A DNA stretch of 64,000 nucleotides, from NCBI GenBank assembly GCA_964390005.1, contig CAYMGM010000003.1:62001-126000 (forward strand), given 5' to 3'. Every line of letters begins with the position of its first letter. Within the stretch, counting starts at the first letter, position 1. Of the stretch, positions 35,834 through 45,678 are shown one piece after another. The notes below the pieces were generated by a model, which saw only the letters and a list, made by a program, of their open reading frames with translations, was not told the DNA's origin and searched no databases. Position numbers and translations under genes: made by a program. This stretch comes from CAYMGM01 sp964390005. Lineage in GTDB: Bacteria; Pseudomonadota; Alphaproteobacteria; UBA9219.

Positions 35834-37465
35834 ATGAAAATCGCGATTCACTGCAGCGGCGTTGGCAGCAAGCCCGCCAAAGGCCAGATTTTCGGCGTTC
35901 AAGTCGCCGTTGACGACTGGTTGCGCGCTTTTTTCCGCTATGCGGGGCAAGATCTTTTCCACTTTCTGGTCGGGGACGAGGCTGCGCGCGATCATGTGAA
36001 GGGCCTTGCCGCAGAATGTGACATTGATCCTGATCGCCTTCGGATGATCGACGCTCGGTTTGGGGCTCAGAATCTGGCGGCTTTTGACGTTGTTTTTCGG
36101 GTCGATTCCGACCCGCACGATTTTTTCTGGGAACGTGAGTGTTTGGGGCAGGGCGGGCCCGTTTTTTGCGGCCTTGTTCACGCCATCGGCGGGCGCGAAG
36201 GCGGCAATTTGTTGCGCCGCTATATGCTTGAGCCAACCCGGAAAGGCGATGCGCTTGTTTGTCCGTCAGAAGCCGTGCGTGGTGTCGTTCGGTCGTTTTG
36301 GGAGTCGTATGGCACTTATTTAAGCCAGCGTTTTGGCATGGCGGCGCCCGCCTGTCCTTTGACGCTGGCGCGCGTGCCGTTGGGCGTCGATACCGCCCGC
36401 ATTCAAACGCACCACCGTGCCGCCTATCGCGCGACGTTGGGACTTGATGACGATACGATCGTCGTTTTGTGGGTCGGGCGGCTTAGCTATGCAATCAAGG
36501 CGCATCCTTTGCCGATGTTTCAAGCCGTGTCTCAGGCCGCTGCCGCGACCGGGAAAAAGGTCGCGTTCGTGCTTCAGGGCTATTTTGTGCCCGAAGATAC
36601 GGCAGGTGATTTTTTAGCGGCGGCAGAGGCTTTTGGTCCGGGCGTGCAGACGATCTTTGTCGCCAATGACGACCCGCATTTTCCCGATGGTCTTTGGGGC
36701 GTGGGCGATATCTTTTTGTCGCTGGTTGATAATCCGCAAGAAAGCTTTGGTTTGACCCCGATCGAGGCTATTGCCGCCGGGCTGCCGCGCGTTCTCAGCG
36801 ACTGGGACGGTTATCGTGACAGCGTCACACAGGGCCAGGACGGTTTTCTCATTCGGACGCGCCAACCGCCCGCAGGCATGGGGCAGGCTTTGTCCGCGCA
36901 GGTTTTGGATGGCCGCGAAACCTATGGCGGCGTCATGGCCAAGATTGCGCAATGCGTTGCCGTCGATATACCGATGGCAACGCAAGCTTTGACGGCTTTG
37001 ATGCTCTCGCCCGATTTGCGCGCGCGCCTTGCCGATGCGGCGCGGCAAAGGCTTGCCGCCTATGATTGGCAAAATGTCATGAAAGGCTATTTAGCGTTAT
37101 GGGAAAGCTTGCTTGCCGCACGCGATACGCAGGCGATGGCTTGCTTGACCGGCGCTATGCCGCCCGAGGTTCCCGATCCTTTTGATATGTTCGCGTCTTA
37201 TGCAACGCAACCCTTCGCTTTGTCGGATCGTGTGCAGATCTTGCAAAGCGGCGCGGCGATCAAAGAGCTTTGGCGTCATCCCATGAATGTGATGGCCGTC
37301 GATATCCTTTTGCCTGCCCAAGAAATCATGGCGTTGATCAACCGCATTGCCGCCGCCAAACTGATGACGATCGAAGAGATCCTGGCCCAAAGCCCTTGCG
37401 ATGTGCCGCGTTTTTGGCGGACCATGGGGTGGTTGGCCAAACTTGGCGTTATCGGCGTTATTTAA
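35834..37465 (+). CDS. GT4-family glycosyltransferase
   Basis: The 543-residue protein is a retaining GT-B glycosyltransferase. The nucleotide-sugar domain shows VVLWVGRLSYAIKAHPLPM and the diagnostic DNPQESFGLTPIEAIAAGLP. About 110 extra C-terminal residues after the GT domain are helical and not recognised. The ATG at 35834 is preferred over a GTG three codons upstream. Its stop overlaps the convergent histidine kinase gene by eight bases. The substrate is unknown. Confidence 0.82.
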   Translation: MKIAIHCSGVGSKPAKGQIFGVQVAVDDWLRAFFRYAGQDLFHFLVGDEAARDHVKGLAAECDIDPDRLRMIDARFGAQNLAAFDVVFRVDSDPHDFFWERECLGQGGPVFCGLVHAIGGREGGNLLRRYMLEPTRKGDALVCPSEAVRGVVRSFWESYGTYLSQRFGMAAPACPLTLARVPLGVDTARIQTHHRAAYRATLGLDDDTIVVLWVGRLSYAIKAHPLPMFQAVSQAAAATGKKVAFVLQGYFVPEDTAGDFLAAAEAFGPGVQTIFVANDDPHFPDGLWGVGDIFLSLVDNPQESFGLTPIEAIAAGLPRVLSDWDGYRDSVTQGQDGFLIRTRQPPAGMGQALSAQVLDGRETYGGVMAKIAQCVAVDIPMATQALTALMLSPDLRARLADAARQRLAAYDWQNVMKGYLALWESLLAARDTQAMACLTGAMPPEVPDPFDMFASYATQPFALSDRVQILQSGAAIKELWRHPMNVMAVDILLPAQEIMALINRIAAAKLMTIEEILAQSPCDVPRFWRTMGWLAKLGVIGVI

Positions 37466-39641
37466 CCGTATCTTCTTTAACTGAAGATGGAAACTCGATT
37501 GCCGGGCGGTCGTCGGCGATAACGCGCGATGGCGGGAAAGATACAGTGACGCTTGTACCTTTGCCCAGTTCGCTGGCGATGGAAAGTTTGCCGCCGTGCA
37601 ATTCGACCAAAGCTTGCGTCAACGGCAAGCCAAGCCCTGTTCCTTGATATTTGCGGCTCAGCGCGCTTTCGATTTGCCCAAAGGGCGTCAAGGCCACGGG
37701 GATATCTTCAGGGCGCATGCCAATGCCGGTATCAGAGACGGTCATAAGCATATTGCCTGATTTTTTATCCATGCTGGCGACAAGGCTGACTTTGCCGCCT
37801 TCGGGTGTGAACTTGATGGCGTTGGTAAAAAGGTTGGTCAAGATCTGTTTGATCGCGCGTTCTTCGGCGCGAAGCGACGGGAAACCGCGCGGGACGTCAA
37901 TCGTCAAATGAACTTTGTTGGCTTTGGCGCGCACTGACACCAACCGCATGATCGACGAAACGGTTTCTTCGACATCCAAAACCGTTTCGGTAAGCGTGCG
38001 CTTCCCGGCTTCGATTTTGGACATATCTAAAATGTCATTGATCAAAGAAAGAAGAAGATGACCGCTGTCGAAAATATCGCGCGCATAATCGACATACTGA
38101 TCTTTGCCGACGGGGCCAAAAAGCTGGTCTTTGATGATTTCGGAAAAACCGATGATGGCGTTGAGCGGCGTGCGGAGTTCGTGGCTCATGTTAGCCAAAA
38201 ACTCGGATTTGCTGCGGTTGGCAAAATCGGCTTGTTCTTTGGCGGCAATCAACGCGCGTTCGGCTTCGCGGCGCTGCGTCACGTCGTAAACCGTGCATTC
38301 AAAATGGATGATTTGGTTTTTGGCATTGCGGACGGCGCGACCACCGATGCTAACCCAAATCTCTTCGCGGTCTTTCGTATAGAAAGCGGCGTCGAGTTCG
38401 CGCTGCGCCTCTTTTTGCAATTTTTCGAAAACGCTTTTCCGAACGGCGGGATCGATGAACAGTTTGCCATGATGATCGGGCTGCGCCAGCAAAAGCTCTT
38501 CCGAGCTTGCATACCCAAGAATCTCGGCCATCGTGCGATTGGCATTGAGCCAAGATCCCGTTGGCGCGATCTGACAGATACCGATAACGGCGTTTTCGAA
38601 GATGGCGCGATAACGTTGTTCGTTTTCCTTTAACGCCTCGGCCATGCGCTTTTCAGCGGACATTTTCTGGCTGAGCTCATCATTGGCGCGCTGAAGGGAA
38701 AGCGCCAAGGCGGCGACGGTCCGGCTGCGCGAACGCAGCAGATGAAAATAAAGCATCAAGGCAAAGGTTAGAAAAAGACCGATCCCAAGCGTGGCAAAAG
38801 GAAGCGACGACAGCAGCGTCGTCCGCTCTTTCATTTCGCTGGTGAAGGAGATGTTCCAGATTTTGTCGTCGAGTTTGATCAAAAAGAAAGACTGCGGCAA
38901 TTTGAAGAAAGTCGTCGTCTTCTCATAGCTTTCCAGCGATAAAAACGGCGCGGGTTGTTCGTCGCGCAGCAAGTTTTCACGCTGACTTGATTCGGCGATA
39001 CGGATGCTTTTCAAGGTTCCTGAAATATAAAGATCGAAAATGCCTTCGAAAAGACGTGCCATCGGGATAAAGCCGACGATGACGCTGCGGACCATGTTTC
39101 TTTCTTGAACCGGGCGGCAAAGAACGATCCATTTGTTCTGATCGTTGAAACGGTCGGATAAAACGGCGGAAACCGGCGCATTATGATTGATCGAATCCAT
39201 GACGACATTCCTGAAATCGACCAGGTCGTCGGTATGAAAGTTGGCGCGTTCGTCTTTTTCCAGCGACAAAAGGCGCTCTTTGGTTAGGTCGCCCGTTGTT
39301 TGAAGGGTCGTCAGGTAGATATAGGATAAGGGGCTTTTTTCATGCGTCGCGATGGATTGAAACTTGTCCAAGGCCTCGGGCGTTGTGCGGGCGACAACGG
39401 CATACCAACTGGCCATGGTGTCGAGCAGGTATTGGTCCTGCGTCAGATGTCGTTGAAGTTGAGAAAAACTTTGCGAGACCGTTTGATTGGCTTGATCGTT
39501 AAAAAACCGATCAACTTCGGTTCGCACCAGATAAAAGACGCCGCAGGTCAGCAGAATCCCAAGAATCGCGACGACCCCAAGGAAGCTGCGCCAGGCACCG
39601 GAAAAGTGCGGTATAGGAAAGCTGTTCTGTTTATTTTCCAT
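37458..39641 (-). CDS. Membrane sensor histidine kinase with PAS domain
   Basis: The 727-residue kinase has a first membrane helix at about 18-40, a periplasmic sensor of about 225 residues (CHASE-like in length), a second helix at about 272-295 and a coiled coil. A PAS domain lies at about 340-465, with H487 in MSHELRTPLN as phosphorylation site. The ATPase domain has TNLFTNAIKFTPEG, DTGIGM and GTGLGLPL. No receiver domain is attached and no response regulator is adjacent, so its partner is elsewhere. Confidence 0.9.
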   Translation of the reverse strand: MENKQNSFPIPHFSGAWRSFLGVVAILGILLTCGVFYLVRTEVDRFFNDQANQTVSQSFSQLQRHLTQDQYLLDTMASWYAVVARTTPEALDKFQSIATHEKSPLSYIYLTTLQTTGDLTKERLLSLEKDERANFHTDDLVDFRNVVMDSINHNAPVSAVLSDRFNDQNKWIVLCRPVQERNMVRSVIVGFIPMARLFEGIFDLYISGTLKSIRIAESSQRENLLRDEQPAPFLSLESYEKTTTFFKLPQSFFLIKLDDKIWNISFTSEMKERTTLLSSLPFATLGIGLFLTFALMLYFHLLRSRSRTVAALALSLQRANDELSQKMSAEKRMAEALKENEQRYRAIFENAVIGICQIAPTGSWLNANRTMAEILGYASSEELLLAQPDHHGKLFIDPAVRKSVFEKLQKEAQRELDAAFYTKDREEIWVSIGGRAVRNAKNQIIHFECTVYDVTQRREAERALIAAKEQADFANRSKSEFLANMSHELRTPLNAIIGFSEIIKDQLFGPVGKDQYVDYARDIFDSGHLLLSLINDILDMSKIEAGKRTLTETVLDVEETVSSIMRLVSVRAKANKVHLTIDVPRGFPSLRAEERAIKQILTNLFTNAIKFTPEGGKVSLVASMDKKSGNMLMTVSDTGIGMRPEDIPVALTPFGQIESALSRKYQGTGLGLPLTQALVELHGGKLSIASELGKGTSVTVSFPPSRVIADDRPAIEFPSSVKEDTVK

Positions 39642-39773
39642 CGGACCGCAGGGCGCGAGGGCCCTTTAAACCTCAATATGATGTTAAACCCCGACGAGTT
39701 TAAGGATTTGACCCCTAATATCGGGTTAACTTTCGGGGCGGCGACACATTAAAGAAGGGGGCGCGGCGAAACG

Positions 39774-40283
39774 TTAAAAGTCGTCCGAATCAGCCGGTAC
39801 CGCAAACCGGACGGTATCGGACCAATAACGTTCAAGCTGCCGCAGGGTACGCCATGTCGTTTCGATATCGTCAGGACTTCCTTGCTTGAACAACGATTCG
39901 GCCCAGCGCTGTTGAAGCCCGGCCAGTTTGGCCAGAACGTCGCGGCCTTTGGCCGTCACTTTCAGGCGTGCCGAGCGTCGGTCGCGTGTCGAGGCTTTAC
40001 GATCGACATAGGCGCAATCAACCAGTTGCTTTAGGTTATAAGAAGCGTTCGAGCCAAGGTAATAACCGCGTTCGATCAAGTCGCGGACCGATATCTCCTC
40101 GGCGCCGATATTGCTCATCATCATGACTTGGACGGGGCTGATATCGGTGACGCCGATGCGCTCCATCTCAAGGCGCAAAACGTCCAAAAAGCGCCGGTGC
40201 ATACGCTCGATCAGGCGCGGGAGTTCTTGAAGCAGCTGATGCTTGTCTGCCGAGGTCGGCAGGGAAGATGTCTCGTTTATCAT
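39774..40283 (-). CDS. MarR-family winged-helix regulator (LdtR-like)
   Basis: The 169-residue regulator has the MarR fold. The recognition segment GYYLGSNASYNLKQLV and the wing DRKASTRDRRSARLKVT closely resemble LdtR, the alphaproteobacterial activator of L,D-transpeptidase genes and osmotic tolerance. Targets cannot be read here. It lies downstream of no operon partner, and the TPR lipoprotein gene starts divergently 76 bases away. Confidence 0.82.
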   Translation of the reverse strand: MINETSSLPTSADKHQLLQELPRLIERMHRRFLDVLRLEMERIGVTDISPVQVMMMSNIGAEEISVRDLIERGYYLGSNASYNLKQLVDCAYVDRKASTRDRRSARLKVTAKGRDVLAKLAGLQQRWAESLFKQGSPDDIETTWRTLRQLERYWSDTVRFAVPADSDDF

Positions 40284-40359
40284 CCGAAAACTTTACGGGG
40301 GATTAAATAATTTTTCGTTAAGCTGGCAGCGAATCACGGCCAGAGAGGAGCCCCTTTTC

Positions 40360-41373
40360 ATGTCTTTGTCGAAGAAATCCGCGCTTTTAGGCGCTGTTGT
40401 CAGTCTGCTTTGCCTTTCGGGTTGCGCGGGCGTGCATCACGTCGATCCGGCTTCGCCATCGGCGGAAAAAACGCGAGCTGCCGAGCAAATTGCCGCGCGC
40501 GGCGATGCGGCGGGCGCGATGGCTTTTTATCGTCAGGCGCTTGAAGCGGATGGGCAGAACAGTCAGGCGCTGACGGGGCTTGCCGGGCTGGAAGAGAAAA
40601 TGGGCGATCGGGAAGCCGCCGAAGGCCATGTTCGCGCGGCGCTTGAAGCCGATAAACGCAGCGCCTCCGCGCGGCGAATGTTGGCGCGTTTGTTATTGGC
40701 AAAAGGCCAACCCGAGGAAGCAAAGGAACAGTATCTCAAGGTGTTAGATCGCGACGAAAAAGATCTAAAGGCCGTCAATGGTCTTGCCGTTTGTTTCGAT
40801 CAGCTCGGCGATCGCGAGAAGGCCGAGAAATTGCTGCGCGAGACCTTGGAAAAAAATCCGCAAGATCAGGCCACGGTGAACAATCTGGCCTTTTTGCTTC
40901 TGAATCATGGCCAAGCGCCGGAAACGATTGCTTTGTTGGATCCATGGCTTACCCGTAAAGAGACCGAACCCTCATTGCGGCAAAATCTTTCTTTGGCCTT
41001 GGCTATCACGGGGCAGACTCATCGGGCGGAAAGTATTGCGCGGCTTGATTTCCAAGGCACCGCCCTGCGCGCGCGTTTGATCTATCTTGAGAAAGCCTTA
41101 CGTGATGGGAAGATCCCCGAGAACGCTGAAAAACTTGTCAAACCCGCCGCCTCGGTCTTAGAGATTGGGCCTTTTCCAACGCAAGCCATGGCCAATCAGG
41201 TGCTTTTGCGCTTAGCTGAGAAGACGGATCCGAAGCCGACGCTTGTCACGGTCTTGTCTCAGCCGGAAGGAACGCCGCGTTTTGTTGTGCGGGTCGAGGG
41301 GAAAGACACAGCGTCTTTAACGACAGTGTGCGCGCAAGCCGCCGTTCAAGACAATCAATGCCGGTTCCGCTAA
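40360..41373 (+). CDS. TPR-repeat lipoprotein (TadD-like)
   Basis: The 337-residue protein has a lipoprotein signal with lipobox LSGC at about residues 17-20. Five or so tetratricopeptide repeats follow at about 40-230, for example SQALTGLAGLEEKMGDREAA. A C-terminal domain with GPFPTQAMANQVLLRLAE resembles a SPOR fold, which binds denuded peptidoglycan. It resembles TadD-type pilus lipoproteins, but no tad genes are near. The ATG at 40360 has a GAGAGGAG site; longer frames upstream overlap the marR gene. Confidence 0.75.
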   Translation: MSLSKKSALLGAVVSLLCLSGCAGVHHVDPASPSAEKTRAAEQIAARGDAAGAMAFYRQALEADGQNSQALTGLAGLEEKMGDREAAEGHVRAALEADKRSASARRMLARLLLAKGQPEEAKEQYLKVLDRDEKDLKAVNGLAVCFDQLGDREKAEKLLRETLEKNPQDQATVNNLAFLLLNHGQAPETIALLDPWLTRKETEPSLRQNLSLALAITGQTHRAESIARLDFQGTALRARLIYLEKALRDGKIPENAEKLVKPAASVLEIGPFPTQAMANQVLLRLAEKTDPKPTLVTVLSQPEGTPRFVVRVEGKDTASLTTVCAQAAVQDNQCRFR

Positions 41374-41587
41374 CAAATTGATTCTAAGCCTATTGTGTGT
41401 GGATGCTGTTTGCCCTTGCTCGGGAAAACGGCCATGACGCCTTGGGCCCGATTTCTTTTTTGTTGCATTGCTTTCAAGGCAAGCAAAGCGTATAAAATCC
41501 ATAGATTTACTAACAATCTGTTAACCATAAGCAGGCGCAAGCCTAAGATTATTTATCAAGATTTATTGAACTTGTTCTTTTGATGCG

Positions 41588-41941
41588 ATGATTGGAAAAA
41601 AAATGAAGAACAAAACAGAATTGGATAAAGCCATAACCACTGCAGCACCGCCACGAAAAATGGCGGATGCGATTGCCGAGGCCCCGCTTTTCCGCGCCAG
41701 CGCACATGTGATCGATCGCCTTGCGCCGCCGTGGAGCCAAACAATCAACGAGCGCGAGCTTTTATCGATTTATGCGCTTTTGGCCTATGTTTCGCATAAT
41801 CAGAACGTGCAACAAGAGCTGGTTCAGATGGTGGTCGAAGCCGAGTTTGGCGTTGATAATGTTGCCAAAATCCGCTGCGAAGATTACGAACGCGCCATCG
41901 CCTTTCTCGTCGATCTCCGCCTTGACGAAATGGTCAACTAA
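41588..41941 (+). CDS. Unrecognised helical protein, 117 residues
   Basis: The family is not recognised. It is a small soluble, mostly helical protein with no cysteines of note, ending in an acidic helix (CEDYERAIAFLVDLRLDE). An ATG at 41603 has a better spaced GGA site and would give 112 residues. It stands alone between AT-rich spacers. Confidence 0.55.
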   Translation: MIGKKMKNKTELDKAITTAAPPRKMADAIAEAPLFRASAHVIDRLAPPWSQTINERELLSIYALLAYVSHNQNVQQELVQMVVEAEFGVDNVAKIRCEDYERAIAFLVDLRLDEMVN

Positions 41942-42086
41942 CGGCGGCGTGGCGCCGCAGCCCTTTTGTTGAGGCTCAGCGGCTTCATCGGGGGATGCGG
42001 TTGTTTGCTTGCTTCAAAAAGCCATTCTTTCTACAGTCCATTCATTGATACAAACTTCCTTTCTTCTTTGAAAAAGATGTGAGGCC

Positions 42087-42707
42087 ATGTTTAAAAATCC
42101 TTTGGGCTGGAATAAAATTTTAAGTGGACGCCTTCCTGCGGATAAAGCCGACGATCTTGTGCTTGTCAGCTGTGGCCCCAATCCGCGCGCGTCAACCGAT
42201 CTTGTTCTGGTACCTTGCGGCCAGGCGCGCGACTTTCTTGAGATTTTGGACTATTTCAGAGCTTGGCCCAAAGGGCGTTCTTGTAGTTTTTATGCGCAAG
42301 GCATGCCTTTGTGGGAAGACATCCGTCAGGATTTATGGGCGCGCTCTCTTGAAAAGGGACTTGCTTGCGAATGGACGGCTGGGCGTTTTTCTCTTGAGCG
42401 TCCTGTGGTCCAGATTTCGTCTTATGCGCATCACCCGGATTGCCAGCCGGAAAAATGGATCTTTACGACATTCAAAATATACGACGCGGAAAAGAGAGAT
42501 TATCTTCATGTCCAGCATTCGCAGTGCGAAGGGCTCAACATGTGCAGTTTGCTGGAATGTTATCATGCGTCGGATGACCAGCCGCGAAATGTTCGTTTTC
42601 CCTTTAATTTATTCACAAAACGTGCGGACGTTCCTCTGCGGGTTGATGCCTTTTTAAAGGGGCGGCGGCCAGAGGAATTTTCTGCAACAGGCGGCTTTAC
42701 GCTGTAA
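42087..42707 (+). CDS. Unrecognised protein, 206 residues
   Basis: I do not recognise this soluble protein. It contains six or seven cysteines, several histidines (HHPDC, HVQHSQC) and a repeated phrase DLVLVSCGPNPRASTDLVLV near residues 23-43, in which the DLVLV unit occurs twice. A metal-binding role is possible but not shown. The ATG has a modest GAGG site. It is convergent with the 2H phosphoesterase gene. Confidence 0.55.
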   Translation: MFKNPLGWNKILSGRLPADKADDLVLVSCGPNPRASTDLVLVPCGQARDFLEILDYFRAWPKGRSCSFYAQGMPLWEDIRQDLWARSLEKGLACEWTAGRFSLERPVVQISSYAHHPDCQPEKWIFTTFKIYDAEKRDYLHVQHSQCEGLNMCSLLECYHASDDQPRNVRFPFNLFTKRADVPLRVDAFLKGRRPEEFSATGGFTL

Positions 42708-42741
42708 GCGGATTTACGTCCGGTGGCGGGAGCTGCGTTTT

Positions 42742-43263
42742 TTAAGCTAAGACCTCCATGAGCGCGCCATTTTCTGTTGAAACCCCTACGGCATAACGAC
42801 AAAAGAACGGCTCTGAAAAAATCCCTTGAACGGTAAGGGTGGGGCGGGGGTCTTGTACGCGCGCCAAGGTTAGATGCGGCGCGTAGCTGGCGCTAGATGT
42901 CAACGAATGGCAGCCTTCCTTTTCGATGATAGAGACGGCTTTTTTCTGCGCCTCGAGCAGCTGGGGCGGGCGGTTTGTCAAATACTCGGCCCAATAAAAA
43001 CCTTGGTGTGTTTTCGTGCCTTCCCGAAAATGAAACGCTGTCAAGGACAAGGGTAAGTCATCAAGGGGCTGTATCGCTTCGAACAAAGCGCACGCCATCG
43101 CGGGGCTTGGCGCATAAAATTGACAAAGAGTCACATGAGGAAGGGCCGCGACGCCTAACAAATAGCCCTGTGCCACCGGGCCAAACAACGCTTGGGCTTG
43201 GCTGATCGCCTGCGCGGTAAAGTGTTCATCCTGTGGAACAAGAACCATATTATAGCGCTGCAT
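42742..43263 (-). CDS. 2H phosphoesterase / 2'-5' RNA ligase-like protein
   Basis: The 173-residue protein carries the two HxT motifs of the 2H superfamily, LPHVTL and APHLTLARV, about 100 residues apart. Members hydrolyse or form 2'-5' or cyclic phosphodiester bonds. The ATG at 43263 follows an AGGACAGG site and is preferred over an upstream in-frame start. The substrate is unknown. Confidence 0.75.
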   Translation of the reverse strand: MQRYNMVLVPQDEHFTAQAISQAQALFGPVAQGYLLGVAALPHVTLCQFYAPSPAMACALFEAIQPLDDLPLSLTAFHFREGTKTHQGFYWAEYLTNRPPQLLEAQKKAVSIIEKEGCHSLTSSASYAPHLTLARVQDPRPTLTVQGIFSEPFFCRYAVGVSTENGALMEVLA

Positions 43264-43301
43264 TGTCCTGTCCTTTGAAGCGAAGGGGCTTGGCGCATCA
43301 T

Positions 43302-43337
43302 AAAACAAAAGGGCGGCTCGGAAAGCCGCCCTTTTTT
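43302..43337 (-). terminator. Intrinsic terminator after phaC
   Basis: An 8-bp stem GGGCGGCT/AGCCGCCC with a 5-base loop has T runs on both sides depending on strand (six T on plus; TTTTGTTTT on minus). It lies 20 bases after the phaC stop and can act in both directions. Confidence 0.88.
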
Positions 43338-43356
43338 GATTTTTTAAGGGATTCTC

Positions 43357-45594
43357 TTACGACGATTTAACCCGGACATACGAACCGGGGGCGTCTTCGA
43401 TCGCCCGGCCATTCGCTGATGGATCGCGCGCGGCGACCATTTCACCCGACAAGGGCTTAAGCCAGCGAATCCATTCCGGCCACCACGACCCGTCGGTTTG
43501 CGTCGCGCTGCCAAACCAGTCTTCGGGGTTCGGGGCGTTGTTGTCGTTGGTCCAATAGCAGTATTTCCGTTTTTCCGGCGGATTGACGACGCCAGCGATG
43601 TGGCCCGAGCCGGACAAGACATATTTGACCGGGCCTTTGAAAAGCTGGGTCACCGCATAGGTCGAACGCCACGGCGTGATGTGATCTTCGCGTGTCCCCA
43701 GCGCAAACACGGGGATGTCGATTTGATGCACATCAAGCGGCGTATCTTTCAGCGTGATGCCGTCAGATTCGACCAGCTTGTTTTCCAGATACATGTTCCG
43801 CAGATAAAAGCTTTGCATCGCGGCGGGAAGGTTCGTCGAATCCGCGTTCCAAGCCAACAGATCGAACGGGAAGGGCTCACGTCCCAGCAGGTAATTGTTG
43901 ACGACAAACGACCACACAAGATCGTTGGCGCGCATAAAGCTGAACGCCGTCGCCATCATCGAGCCGCCCAAATAGCCTTGTTTGGCCATCAACGCTTCGA
44001 TAAAGCCGACTTGGTCTTCGTCGATGAAAACGCCAATCTCGCCGGGCTCGGCAAAATCGATCATCGTGACAAGATAGGTCGCGCTGTTGACGGCGGGGAC
44101 TGGGCCTTCGGGCGGTTGCTTGCCGTTCAGCGCCTTGAGATAGGCCAGTGTACAGGTCAGCAACGTGCCGCCAATGCAATAGCCCAGCGCATTGACCTTT
44201 TTCTCGCCCGTGATGGTGCCAATCTCGCGCAAAGCCGCCAGCGGGCCCAAGGTCATATAATCGTCAAAGCCCATATGAGCATGGCGTTCATCCGGATTGA
44301 CCCATGAAATGCAGAAAACGGTAAAGCCTTGCTGCACCAAATAGCGGATCATCGAATTATCGGCCCGCAGATCAAGGATGTAATATTTGTTGATCCATGG
44401 CGGCACGATCAAAAACGGCGTTTTATGAACCGTGTCGGTCAGCGGCGAGAACTGGATTAACTGCATGAGATCGTTCTGATAAACGACTTTGCCTTTCGTT
44501 GTCGCGATGTTGTCGCCAAACTTAAAGGCGCTTTGATCGCTCATGCTGATGAGAAGCTGGCCGCGTCCGCGCTCTAAATCGCCCAGAAGATGTTCCAGGC
44601 CCTTGATCAGGTTTTCGCCGCCCGTTGCCAACGTTGTCCGCAGAACTTCCGGGTTCGTAATGATGAAGTTGCTGGGCGACATCGCATCGGTGAATTGGCG
44701 CGTATAGAAATCGACCTTGCGCAGAATGCGCGGATCGATCCCGTCAACCTGACGGATCAGGCTTTGGATCCATTCCGAGGTCAGCAGATAGGTTTGTTTG
44801 ATGTAATCGAACAACCAGACTTCTTGCCAGGCGACATCTTTGAAACGTTTATCTGATTTTGCCGGAGATATAACCGGTTGAGCTTCTTTGCCGCTCATGC
44901 GCGCAATCGCCATTTGCATGACGCGGACATAGTCCTGCCACAGCGCCAGTTGAGACGTCACAAATTTCTCAGGCGTTTTGGACAGGCGCTCTGATAATTC
45001 CAAGAACGCTTCGCTAAGGTGCGCCGGGTCGTAAGACGTCACCTGCTCCATGAAGGTTTTGTTGCGTTCTGTGAACTCTTTCAAGATCTTATGGCTGCGT
45101 TCGGCCACGCGGAGCATAAAGCCCGTCCATTCAGCGGCATCGGGCCAGTGCGGCGTCGTATCGCCCATTGAAAGAGGCGGGGCCGCTGTTTTCGTGGGGG
45201 CTGGCTGAGGGGCGACAAAAGCCGATGCCGCCGTCGAAGCCGCGGAAAGGGCTGCCGACAAGGCATCTGCCGGTGTTTCAGAGCCAGCGGCCATTTTTTC
45301 GGCCACGGCTTTCAATTTGATGACTGTATCGCGCAAAACAGGCATAGGGGCCAAGGCGGGCGCGGGTTTGGCGCTGGGTTTGGGCTCGGCTTTGGGGGCC
45401 ACGGGGGCCGGGGTCGGCGGGACGGTTTCGCCCATCGAGGTGGCCAAGGCCGGTTTCGTTGCTTTATTTCTTGCCTTGGTTTTCTCGGCGGCCATCTGCG
45501 CCTTCATGGTGGCCTTCAGTTTGGCCAAGGCGTCGATCGAGGCGTTTTTCTTTTTTCTGGCTTTGGTCTTTTTATCGTTGGCTGCTATGGTCAT
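43357..45594 (-). CDS. phaC: Class I poly(3-hydroxyalkanoate) synthase with long basic N-terminus
   Basis: PhaC polymerises 3-hydroxyacyl-CoA on storage granules. The lipase-like box GYCIGG holds the catalytic C473, with Asp in GTREDHITPW and His in SGSGHIAGVV. The conserved PhaC_N region starts near residue 155. At 745 residues the protein is about 150 longer than typical class I enzymes. The extra N-terminus is lysine-rich in residues 8-50, then alanine/proline-rich. The gene is single in the window, with no phaAB or phasin next to it. Confidence 0.95.
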   Translation of the reverse strand: MTIAANDKKTKARKKKNASIDALAKLKATMKAQMAAEKTKARNKATKPALATSMGETVPPTPAPVAPKAEPKPSAKPAPALAPMPVLRDTVIKLKAVAEKMAAGSETPADALSAALSAASTAASAFVAPQPAPTKTAAPPLSMGDTTPHWPDAAEWTGFMLRVAERSHKILKEFTERNKTFMEQVTSYDPAHLSEAFLELSERLSKTPEKFVTSQLALWQDYVRVMQMAIARMSGKEAQPVISPAKSDKRFKDVAWQEVWLFDYIKQTYLLTSEWIQSLIRQVDGIDPRILRKVDFYTRQFTDAMSPSNFIITNPEVLRTTLATGGENLIKGLEHLLGDLERGRGQLLISMSDQSAFKFGDNIATTKGKVVYQNDLMQLIQFSPLTDTVHKTPFLIVPPWINKYYILDLRADNSMIRYLVQQGFTVFCISWVNPDERHAHMGFDDYMTLGPLAALREIGTITGEKKVNALGYCIGGTLLTCTLAYLKALNGKQPPEGPVPAVNSATYLVTMIDFAEPGEIGVFIDEDQVGFIEALMAKQGYLGGSMMATAFSFMRANDLVWSFVVNNYLLGREPFPFDLLAWNADSTNLPAAMQSFYLRNMYLENKLVESDGITLKDTPLDVHQIDIPVFALGTREDHITPWRSTYAVTQLFKGPVKYVLSGSGHIAGVVNPPEKRKYCYWTNDNNAPNPEDWFGSATQTDGSWWPEWIRWLKPLSGEMVAARDPSANGRAIEDAPGSYVRVKSS

Positions 45595-45678
45595 GATCTC
45601 TCACACGGAAAATGACAAAGGTGGGCGCAGATGTGGAATACAACGGCGGGTTCATTCGGAAAGGAGCTTTTTCATAAC

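Noticed and set aside
37458..39641. The histidine kinase as a hybrid kinase with its own receiver
   Set aside because: The chain ends right after the ATPase domain; no receiver motif follows.
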